Assembly (NCBI RefSeq): GCF_004027225.2
Contig: NC_044291.2
Coordinates: 10,400,707-10,464,706, forward strand
From: Strigops habroptila
Taxonomy: Eukaryota > Chordata > Aves > Psittaciformes > Psittacidae
Direction of reading: 5' to 3'
Length of the DNA: 64,000 bases
Shown here in pieces: positions 31,040-43,000 of this stretch (positions are counted from its first letter, which is position 1; each line of letters starts with the position of its first letter). Under the pieces are notes generated by a model. It did not search any database. It saw only the letters and a program-made list of their open reading frames with translations, and was not told where the DNA came from. Both the position numbers and the translations under genes were made by a program.

Positions 31040-34000
31040 CTAGAAGTCAAACCAGAGGGAAACTTGTCAGTCTTAACAGCTTCCCAGTAGTAACTGCTAA
31101 ACAGTTCTGGCTCTGAACCCTCAGTCGGCTTTAAGGACATGGTACAAAGAAGCTTCATTACTGAAGCTTTTGCATTTCTCACATGGTGTCTTACTATTGC
31201 AGGAGAGATGCTCTCAGGCTAACAAGGATACAAGACATTAAAACCTTTCCCTTAACCTGGGAGGTCTCACTAACTTCATGCCAGCAAGAGCTGGTCATTA
31301 CCCACACAACTCCTCCAAGCTCACCAATCAACCAACCCAGATACTCTTGATTTAGACAGAGGACATAGGGGAAGCGCTGAGCTCTGCTGCAGGAGCCTGT
31401 CAGACCCCACTGCCACAGGGAGGATTTCACAGACAAGCTCCAGGTTCAACCTGAACCAGTTCAGTAGGAGCAGAAAGATACAAATACACACCACTTCCTC
31501 CTCATCCTCCTCTTCAGAGGGAACTCGAGGCTTCAGTGGTTTCTGAGATGCTGTTTCAAAGAAGTTGTCATCCTCAAAGAGGCTGGAAGAAGATACAGAA
31601 TGAACAGTTCACTTGCAGATAAAAGGATCTTGGGTTTACAAGTTCTATTAATTAATGAGGGAAGAGCTTTCTTGCTGAGGCAAGCTCAAGCACACACCAT
31701 TCACCAGGGCAGATGATACTGGGACCTGGCAGCATCAAAACCAGCTTCAGCCCCGCCACGTGTGCCACCCTGCAGCAGAGCAGCTGTACCAGCCTCCCTG
31801 CCTGCTGCTCTACCAGACCAAGCTGACCAGCAGTAAAGTGGGACTGTGGCTACTCCAGGAGTCACATCTTACCTGGAATCTTTCTGCTTGGGGCTGGAGT
31901 CCAGTTCCTGCTGTCCTGGGGTTTCTCTGCTGACAGCTGAGCTCAGCTCTGCTGTGCTGGATGCCAAAGGTGGCTCCTTCTCGGAGGTGGCTCCATCCAA
32001 TGGGTCTGTGCAGTTCCCTCCCTCACCATTTAAGGGAGGAGGCTCTAAACCTGCCACAGGCTCCTCTGCCTTCTGCTCCACAGCTGGCTTTCCTGGAAGC
32101 TCTGCCACATCCACTTCTGGCCTGGCCTCTAGAACAGAGGGTTCTGCAACTTCTGCCTGCAAAGATACTTTGGAGGGACTGCGTTCAGTCTCAGCTTTCC
32201 TGATGGGACTGCTCTCCTGTCTTTGCTCAGCTGGGACAAAATCCTCATCTCCCTCAGGAACAGGCTGTCCTGCAAGCACAGGCTCCTTATCAAGATCCAG
32301 GTGGGATTCAGCTGCAGAAGAGAGATGCTCCCCCTGGATCTTCTCCTCTTCTGCCACCCCACTGCTGTGTGCCACCGGCTCCTCCTCAGAATCTGTGGGC
32401 CTGGCAGACAGAGGAGCAGACTCATCCTCCTGGCCAGGCACCACAGAGCCTGTGGTTGCTTCCCCAGGATCAGCTGGGAACATGGCACTCTGTGCTGGGC
32501 TATGATGCACAAGCTTTTCATGGTCAGGCTTTGCTCCAGGTGATTCCTCCTGTCTCACTGCTCCTGGTCCAGATTCCTCCTTTTCACTGTCCTGATCTGG
32601 TTTCTCCTGCTGCCTGCTGAGTAGCTGCAGTGTTACAGTCTAAAAAATGAGAGAGAACACAGGTTATACCCTGAACATAAAACATCCCTGTATCTTCTAC
32701 TGCTGGGCTGCTTTGCCACCCACAGGTTTCTGCTTCAGAGTTATTTCAGCCCCACAACATAAATTTGTGGGTTTAGCCCAAGACTTGTTTTCTCTCACTG
32801 ATCACCTTGTGCCTCTTATCACTGTCATACCTTAATAGTGTTCATGACAACACCCAGAACTGTCCTGCCACTGTATGTCTCCTCCAGCTCAAATTCACCC
32901 CGTAGAGACTGGAACACCCCATTCATTATCTTCTTTACCTGGAAAAGAGCAAGACAGGAAACAAAGATACAATTCATTAACATGTGAAGCACTGGCCTCA
33001 TCATCAGATCCTTCTCCAGGTGAAGGAACAACAAATCCAAACACACACATGTGGTTTTCAAAGAATCCACCTTCCAAATCAGAAATTCCCCATAACAAAG
33101 CAGAATACATCATGTCATCTTAATTCAGAACCATTACACACACACCAAACCCATCCCTCCAGAACTGAGGCTGCGCAAACCCAAGGCAGACTGATACTTC
33201 TTAATTATTCGTTCAATTTTTAAATCTAAACCTCTAATCTCTTTAATCTACAAAATAAAATCAAGCAACAGTGGCAGCAGGAAGATCACATCCTTTCTTC
33301 TTCTACAGACCCTGCTACTAGAAACAAGTGCTTCTGTGGAGAAAATGACATTTTTCTTTCTTATCTCAAAGAGAAATCACTCAAGGTAAATAGATTTGCT
33401 TAGTAAGGAGAAATACTGGAACTGAAGCTCACTTCTTCTGTGAAGTCTGCAGGTGAAGATCCAGCCTGATCCCTCTCCAGGTCCCGGATGCGTTCTTCAT
33501 AGTGAGCCTTCAGGGCCACAATATCGGACTGCAAGGCTGAACACTGCCGAAGGGAAACAAAGTTAGAACAGCTCCCAGACACCACCACAGTGAACCTCAC
33601 CACAGGTGGGTTACCTGTAACCAGCTTCTTCGTGAGGGGTAAATTGCTGAGTGGAGTTTTAAGCAGAGAAGACTTGGCTGAAAGTAACAGCACCAAAATA
33701 AATACATCCAAACAAGCCAAAACCTTGGAGATCCCCAACTGTGTCAAGTAGGTCTTCAAATAACACCTATAATGGGCACAGCATTTCTGAGATCCCAGTG
33801 AAATGAGGGCCAGGTCTCATCACTGGACCTGTTCTGGTTTGCTGGAAGCAACATGAAGTTATTCCTTCACCTCTCATGTTCTGGAACTCATGTTATTCTG
33901 GACACAGGTAGCCCGAGGCTAGCGATTGCTGCACTCCAGTTCACATTCAGCTGCTGTGTTACTCCTTTTACCTTCTCTTTGATAGGCTCCAGTTGCTCCA

Positions 34001-37000
34001 AACGTTGCTGGAACTCCGACAATTTTTGCTCCTCTGCTTTTTTCGAGTGCTTTAGAGCTGCAAGCTGAAAGACAAGAACTAGAGCCCATCAGTTACAGCC
34101 CCCTTCAGTGTCACCCACCTTAAAACAGTTTCTGCTCAACCCAGAGAACAATGCAGATAAGGCAGAAGAGATTGTAGCTGTTGATGTCAGTCTCAGATTA
34201 AAGCATCTCAGCTCTCCTTTCAGAACTGCAGCAGTAAATTCACTGATCCACCAACCCAATGGAACAGACACAAGTACAAACACATCCCGTGGACAAACCA
34301 AATTCCATAACAGTCAAGAAGTTAAAGACAAGCCACACTTAGGTGGGAAAGGCTGGTTACAGTTACTGGTTATTTGGCATTACATTTCAGCCCTTTACCT
34401 TCTCTTCCAATTGGGACACCTGCTGCTGCAGGGAATCTCTCTGCTCACACACCTCCTGGTACTGTCTCATGTGCTGCTCCTTGGCTGAGGCCAGCGTACG
34501 CTCACATTTAGCTTCCCACTGGGATTCCAGCTCTGCCTGAATGAGTGACAGCTGCCCATCATGTAAGAGAGATAATTAGGAATGCAGACACACACAATGG
34601 TATTTGCACAAGTGGCTAAAAGCTTGAGGCTGGACAACATGGAACACCTCCGTGCAGACGGCAGCCCTGCAGCCGTCACCAGCGCCTGCCCACACCTCTC
34701 ACCTCAATTCCAGCCACAATCCCGCAGGCTGGCCTGAAGCTCTCACTCACATTTCAGATCTCTTGGCATGTTTCTTCTAAGCAGTCTCTCATCAGCAGTC
34801 CTGTATTTTTCTCTCTACTATTGAGCCCAGTTTGGTGCCTCTGCTTTCCTCAGTTTGACACTCTTTAACACAGACTACATCTGATGCTGCCTGCCAGCCT
34901 GCATCAATGCTGCAGCAAAACTCTGCAGCCGTATCAGTGGCTTGGGTTTCAAGTCAGAGAACAACTGGGACCTTACAGCCTTCCTGCCAACCCAAATCAG
35001 GCACTGCCTTAGAAAGACAGTATAAATCCTGAAGTCAGAAGCAGGGCCAACAAACACTAGCAAAGATATTTTAGAAAGACAACAAAGTGAACCCTGTGTT
35101 AAAGTCAACCCCTAAAATCAAGCTGGTAATGTTTTCATTCTTCCACTACCTGAGCATTTGCACAACTATTCCCTACCTGTAGGTTCCTACAAGGCTTCCA
35201 GACACTTGTTGAAGCTCCCCTGACTCCTCACCTGCTCTGCTGCTGCCTGGTCAGTCGAAGTCCGTGTCTTTTTCAGCAGCTGTCGAAGCTTGTCCAGCTC
35301 CTGCTGATAGGATCTGCGGATTTCTTCCATCTCCTCCTCTGCCTGAGCTCTCTCCGACAGGGATTTCTTCTTCCTCTCTGCAAGATTCTGTGATACAGAA
35401 CAGGACACAGAATAGGCCAGACTGCACCTAAGAAGCTTCTCTCCCTTGTGCAGAAAGAGCTGCTTTGAGCAGGGAATCTTATAACTTTAAAATCAAGCTG
35501 AGATTATTTTAAAGGTAAGAAAGTTGACATATTACTGGCCAAGATGTTAAAAAAGAAATCTAACAAAAAACCCACATATGCACAAAGGATGCACCAGCAC
35601 AGGTATCCTTCCTGCTGCTGAGTCAAGATTTACCCAACTTGCATATTTACACAGAGTCATAGCATGGTTAGGGCTGGAAGGGACCTTAAGATCATGATTC
35701 TATGATTCTAACATACAAGAATATTGAGTTAAATTTTAGCAAACTGAAACCCTGTGTCTCTGTGATGCTGGCACAGGACATACCCTTTCAAGGGTCTCCT
35801 TCTCCACTTTCAGGTCCGTCAGCTCTTCTTCCAGTGCTGAGATCTTCATGTCCAGCTGTTTGCGGCTCTGCTTCTCAGCTTTGAATCTGGTCTGAGTGTC
35901 CTCAGAGGCTTCTTGAAGCTCTGCAAAAATACACTTTACTGTGGGTTTCAGCACTACATATATTTCAGGTGAGCACATTTGGGGCTGAGGGGAAGGAACA
36001 GTCTCTTGCACAATGAGATCAACAACACAGCTTGCACCTGAATGGGGACTAGACTGACAAGGAGCAGCTTCTGTGAAATGGCAGTGCTTAAACCTCAGCT
36101 TTTCACTTTTCAACTACTGGAACATTTCAGTTCCTCTACAAGGTTTAGACAGTAATGCCAAGAGATTGCTTCTGCAAGAGGGATCCCGGTCATGGGATGA
36201 TTTTGTTCATTGATTCCTTTTAGTGCTAACAAGGATGCACATACTCTTCAGTGCATCAATATCCTCCTTCAATACCCTATGAGTGACCCTTGGGAAAGCA
36301 GGAATAGATACCCCAGAAGAAAGGAAAAGCCTATGACTTACAAAAGAGGAAAACCAATGACAAAGGAGCTCTGCTGGAGCAGGCACAGGAAGCCTCACCT
36401 GCTAACTGTGCTTGCAGCTTGTTGAGCTGCGTCTCGTGCCGCTCGGCCTCCTGCAGGGCAGCAGAGAGCTGCTTCCGCAGGTCCATCTCCTTCTTCTGGT
36501 GGGCAGTCAGCTCCAGCTGCAGCTGGGAAACCTGTGCTGTGGCAGCTGCCAGCTCCTCTGCAACTTTGGCCTGTACCACAAAATGGAGCAAGGGAGGAAA
36601 AAGGGATCTGTGAGTGTGAGGAGGCACCACAACTGTTCTCGCAGGAAGAGCTGACAAGGCACTGGAGACGTTATCAGGGAAGTGCTGATCCAGCACCTCA
36701 CAGACATCCCCAAACTGAAGATGTAACGATAAGGTTTTTTGCCATGTTACTGTGTTTGGCTGTAACCTGTCCACACTGACTAGGAAGTTGCACAGGGCCA
36801 CCACCTTATCACCACATCAAGTCAACTCAGCGAGCTTTCCCTGAAAAGCTTAAATTTGTTTTTAAGAGTAGCAGCAGTGCCTGGTGGCTCTGCCCAGAGT
36901 TTTCAGGCTATGACAACTTCTATTCAAGTACAAACCTGGGCTCCAACATCTAATTATCTTCAATAAGCTTACAAATGACTGAAAAGCCACACAAAACACA

Positions 37001-40000
37001 GGCTTGTTCCAGCCACAAGAGCACCTTCCCTTCAGAGCACTCAGCACATAGTCACCTTGAGGTGCACACACGGGCAGGGCTGGCATTCTGGAGCACAGAT
37101 CTCAAGGTAATTTGTTGACCTGGTTAGATTTAATATTGCTCAGAGTCAGTGACTCATGTAAAACCAGGCACTACCACAGCTTGTCAGACAACTTGTAAAC
37201 AATATGGTAGGAGAGGCTCAAGGCAAAGTCACGTTCCCAATCTTGTTGCACGACACACGAAATTCAGAGGATGCTCTGCAAAGATAGAACTACACCCAGC
37301 AGAAAACCTCACTTGCTGCAGGGAATACCCAAACAGCTTCTATATCTATGCCTACAGTCAGATTCCCAACAGGCTTTCACATTATTGTAACTGCTAAGTT
37401 CAGGAGCACTGGAGTTTCTCTCTGCTTTATTCCCATAAGAGAACTAGAGTGTTTCTCTTCAGGCTAGGACCACCACAAAGAAGATTTGTGAGCAAAATTG
37501 TTCCAACTCTGGTGTGGATGAATATGTGCTGACCTTGAGGCCTGGGATACCACACCATTGATTTTAAAGAGGAGGCAGCATTTCAACAGACACTTCCTAA
37601 ACCCAGATCTGCTTTCCTCTGATGTTTCCGTACATGTGTCTCTGCAGTTCAAGATGCTAACTCCTCGCATGCTAAAAACAAAACCCTGTGGCATATCTAA
37701 AGTGGTTTTTTAACACTTATCTTTGTCTTTAATGGCAAATAAAGAAAAAAAGGAAATCCTATGCCAGGAACTGTTACTAGACTTAAGTTTCTGCAGCAAA
37801 TGCTTCATATCTATACTAGCTCAGCTCCAGCCTCCAGCTTTCAGGTACCAAGAATCTTACGTGATCTGTATCTCCTCTGACAATTACATGATCACGTCCT
37901 ATTCCTCCCATGGGGGAGGTGAAACAAGCAGCAATGTGCCAAAGTTCTTTGCAAGGGCTCCCCAAGAAAGAAGGGGCCAGTGGCTATACTGCCAGCTAGA
38001 AAGCCCTCTTCCAAAGCCCTTTTCCAAATGGAAGATCCATGCTAATTCAAGATCTGAGGCAATTCTTTTGATGCCAATCAGCTTCTAGCTATGGAAGAGG
38101 AAGCTGGGCTGGCACTACCCAGGGCACAGTTATCTATGGCCTACACAGTCAGCAGACACACTGCCTCACCTGGTCCCAGCCCCGATCCACTGGCAGCATG
38201 TGCTGGGAAGAGAAAGCAGTGACAGGAAACAGGGAGAGTTAAGAACACAACTTGAAAGGCAGAGGTGTTAATCATCATCAGAAAAGCAAAATGCTTCATT
38301 GCAGGAGCCTAAGACATGCCAGAGAAGCCTTTAAATTATTCCAAGAACTGTAAAAGCTTTTACAGAAAAAGGTAGTGAAGCCTGGCCTAAAAAGAAAGAA
38401 GCTAAAGGCACATTACACTCTGCAGATGTAGGAGTAGTGGGTCCTACAGCACTTCCCTGCACTGGAGAGTGTGGGGTGTTACTGTCATTATGGGACACAA
38501 AGCCTTCACCTAAAGCTGCAATGTGCTCTGCCGGGGTTGAAGAGCTAACACTCAAAAGCAGGAAGCTACTAATACCTCTTCTCAGTGATCCTGGGCATAG
38601 ATGCCTGGCCTTTATCACAAAATAAATGGTGAGTCCCTATTTTTGATTAAAGAACAGATAAAATAGCTTAAAACTGTCTGCAACTGCAGTCACGGAGCAA
38701 GCTAGCTTAGATAAAAGGAAGAGGAAGGAATATCAGCCTTCACATTTACAGTCAATACTCTCACAAAAGCAGGGGAAATCACCCAGTGCAAGTCATCCCG
38801 GCTTTTCTGGTGCAGCCTGAAGCATGTAACAGTGTTCTCACCAGGCAGTGACTGCTGGATCAAGTGGAGGCCTATTGAAGATGAGGCCCAAAAGATTCCT
38901 GAAGATCATCTTCTACTTCCCAAAATATTTCCTCCCCAAGCTACTTACTGCACAAGGTGGATGTTGTGCTGACTGAAGGAATTTTAGTTAGTATTTCAAT
39001 CTGACTTATTCCTGGTCAGAATCTCTCACGCTCCCTACATATTACAGGTGTGCAGCCTGGGCTCTCAGTGTTAAAACACAGTCCTCCTTCACTGCCTGCT
39101 CACACCAGCACGCAGTTATCAGCCATGTGTTGGGCTGTTCTTTAGCACACTTTTTGGCATATTTTGGAAAGCTGCACTTTGTCATGGTTCTCATGCAGGG
39201 CAAGCATTTATCATCTCACATTTGGAGAAATGCACAACTCAGCAGGGGAGCATAGTGCAAGACTGAACTTGGTGTTATTTAAGAAGCCAGTGCTTGAGAA
39301 AGCATAGAAGACACCATGCAATTACTGACCCTGGGCTAAGCTGTCCTAAGTGGACACTACAGGATATGCAGCCATGCACAGTGCATTTAAGTGGTTTGAA
39401 AGCTATTTCCCAATAGCCCCTTTCACAAAAGCACAACACATTATTGGTAGAAACAAACAGCTCTTGATTAGTATTAAAAAAAAGTGCAAAAGTGCAATGA
39501 AGAAACTTTAGTAGGAAATAGTTTCTTACAGCTACATTCATTCTATATCAGTTAAATACAAAGCTCTGTGATACACAATTCCTCATATGTTGGTTATACA
39601 CCTACAAAGTTGACAATAAATCAGACACTTCCCCGTAAGGTATATGAATATGAAAGCTATGACAGCATAAAGATCCCCATTTATAGCCTCTTGTGCTGAC
39701 TTTGTCATGAAAGCCATGAGAACATTCAAAGTGTTTCTCAGAACAGCTTTCAAAACCTAAGTCCAGAACTTCATGTGTCTTGTAAGAGAACTGACTTAAG
39801 CCTTGACTAACAAGGCTTCAGCATGTTTTAGTGCCACCAGCAGCCCCCCTCCTGGCTGCAGCCAGAGGTTGACGGCTCTGCTCATTGTCACCATTACCTT
39901 CTCCTGCTCTGCATGCAACACTCTTGCCTGTGTGTTTTCAGTTGTTGTTTGCAGGGAATGGTTCCTCTGCTCCATTAGCAAGTTACTTTGCTCGACGTAT

Positions 40001-43000
40001 CTGTGAATGGGGGAAGACTGGATGAGCATTTATGTAAACACATGATGTGGAGCAAAAGACTCAGAGATAAAAGGTGGTATCTCAAATCAGTTATCTTCAC
40101 GAGAAGTCCCAGACCATTTTGCATGGTGGCCTGCACTAACAGCAGCCTGATCTCAAAAGGGTGGATTGGGTGTGCCTGGCACAGCAGTTTGGATCAGTTT
40201 GGATACCTGCTTTACCTCTCTAATGAGTCTAATGTTCCTACCACACAGTCAAGAGTTGTGATAACCTGATATCCACTGATATCTGCCATTTCCTTAAACA
40301 AGTTATTCTGCTTCTTTAACCAAATGGAACACACACCCAGTGGAAGTAGGGACACCACATCTACAATTTCTTCCACCTTGCTAAAAAGCTAGCAAAAGTA
40401 AAGTAACTCCCACAAGCAGAGCAAGTGTGCTCATGAAGTTTTCTTCCCTCCTTTTACACATCCCTGTTTATACAGTAACCCACAGTTTTGGATATACGCT
40501 CTGCAGAGAGAGGAGGAGGTGGGGGGAACCCCACACTTGTAATGCCTTAAAAAACATAATTAAATACATCAGAACATGTCTTTTTATCCTAAAGAGCACC
40601 CCTCCTGGTTATGCCTAACCAAGTGCAAGCTAGAAAATCTTTGCAAATGCAGAGGCTGGGCCCTCCCACTCCTTACCTCTGATTCCGCTCAATCAACTCG
40701 CTGATCTTCTCATTCTGCTCCTCAATCCGACTGCTCTTCTCAAATATCTCTTGCTTCAGCCTCTCATTCTCCTAAAGCACAGCCCAGCATGAATATTCAT
40801 CTTACTCAGACTTCCCTGCAGCTGTACCTAAACCTTTGTTTTGTACAGACACAGCACAGTGGTGACATATCACCTTCTGTGGTCACACCACTGGAAGGCG
40901 CCGTGCTGCATTTAGCAGGAATCCTGGCATGGGACAGTGGCTGCCAAACCACATTCTAGAGAATATTGTGTCTGGTTGACTTTTGCACCCACAAAACCCA
41001 GGATTGTAAGTCTGCTTCCTAGGAAAACTACAAAGCATAATACTAAATAGTGAAAACCAGAAGTAGGTGGTTCTTGTAACATGGTACTTCAGCTGTGAAA
41101 CTATTCTGCAGGATGCTGTGGGTTAAGTCCATAAAGGTTTAAGTAGAGGCTGAATTTCTCTCACATGAACCTTTTGCCAAGACCTATTAAATACCAATGC
41201 ATCAACTCTGCCTTGGAAAGTACCCAAACCACAAACTGCTGAGCAGAGCTTTTTTTAGGAGGGAGAGGGGTAGAAATCATTGTGCATCTCATGCTCTTAC
41301 CTAGGCAGCTGGTTTTGGCCATGCAAAAATAAAACACATGGGCAGATGGACATTTGGGCCAAGCTATCCCCATTAGGAGTAACAGTGGGCTGCAGTTCCT
41401 TATGGAACCAGTCAAATAAGGCTGGCCATACTCACCTGGATTATGCGTTGGATATTGCTCATGATCATGGAGGCTTCCATAGTAACAGAGGAGATACCAG
41501 GCAGGAGTGAGCTGTTACCAGCGTTTTGTTTCCTCAACTCCTCCACCTGTAGGGATAAGCCATTCTTAAACCAGAGGAAATGAATTTATGGGTGTTAGGT
41601 AAGAGTCAGACATCCACAAAAATCCATTTCACTGTTGCATTTCATCGGCTGTAGGGATATATGCTACTGTATCTACTGTGACACCTCCTGAAGGGCAGTG
41701 AGTATCTCCAAACACAATGCACCATATGATATTAAAGACAGAGACAACACCTTCCCCCAAGCCTAGGCTTAGGTTTTTCACAATAGCTGAATTGTTACTG
41801 CTTCAAGGTCTGGTAACATTGGAGTTTTCACTGTTCCTAACATCACTTACAGACTTAATACAGGCATTTAAACAGAGCCAACTCCTCAGACTACACCTGG
41901 AGAGCAGACAGCAGTACCATCACTAACAAGCCTGCCTGTGCCATACGTTACCTTGGCAGCCAGATGATCCATCTTATCTACCACTTTGCTAACAGCCATT
42001 CGGATTTCAGTGTTATGCTGCCGAGCTTCTGTCATCAAAAAGGAAGTAACATCCCCAGGAGCTTGAATGGAGAGAGATGTATAGTCACAAGGGGAAAATG
42101 CCTCCAGACAGACAGACCAAAAGCCATGCTTAGCAGTTTGAAGCCTGCCAGACAGGACAGCCACTCTCTTCCCAGAAACAAAAGGCACATGGTATCTGGA
42201 AAACTAATAATGTAGGTGTTTTCCAAATAACATGAACAGGCAGGTTTATGACTACAGGGAATTCTTGAGCCATGTGACAGCACTTAGGTCAACAAGAGGG
42301 AAGCCCCCAGACACACAAGAACAGTAGCTGTGTAAAGAGAACAGTCAAACAAAAGGCACAAAGGCTGACTTCTGAAACTCTGAAGTTCTTTAATACCTTA
42401 AGTCCTCCCTAGGTTGCTACGTCCTCACACTCAAAGGCCTCTATGTGTACACTTCAGTTCTTTCCCTGGCTGGTAAGAGAGCTGTTTACTATTACAGTTA
42501 TAAATATAACTGGAAGAACCATCTATAAAACACCTTTAGCAACATACAGCCCTGGGAGTACAGCTGGAAATTCCATCCCCTTTCACACTGCACAAAGTTC
42601 TTTAAGGGGGGAAAAAAAAAGATAGATATTTATTGGAAAATGTTTGCCCCTTTTTGATATTTAAGAAATAGGGATGTGTGGAACAGCACAGGGACTGTGG
42701 ACAAAGGCCTGTAGGGACAGGACAAGGGGAATGGCTTTAACCTGCCAGAGGGGAGATTGAGATGAGCTCTTAGGCAGAAGCTCTTCCCTGTGAGGGTGCT
42801 GAGGCGCTGGCACAGGGTGCCCAGAGAAGCTGTGGCTGCCCCATCCCTGGCAGTGTTCAAGGCCAGGTTGGACACAGGGGCTTGGAGCAACCTGCTCTAG
42901 TGGAAGGTGTCCCTGCCCGTGGCAGGGGGTTGGAACTGGAGGAGCTTTAAGGTCCCTTCCAACCCAAACCATCCTGACTCTATGACAGACAAAATGAATA

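Larger units (their letters stand above)
32831..42061 (-). other. FKBP15: FKBP15 coiled-coil exons 16-26
   Basis: About residues 491-940, resembling SMC/myosin-type coiled coil: long runs rich in E, K, Q, L and A, for example [36 protein letters not shown] and [18 protein letters not shown]. Most internal exons start and end in phase 0. The last exon ([20 protein letters not shown]) closes the conserved part. Confidence 0.9.

Noticed and set aside
36571-39897. Other splice-site-like pairs in the large FKBP15 intron, such as the acceptor near 38090
   Set aside because: No matching in-frame donor at a sensible distance was found, unlike the 38170-38202 candidate.
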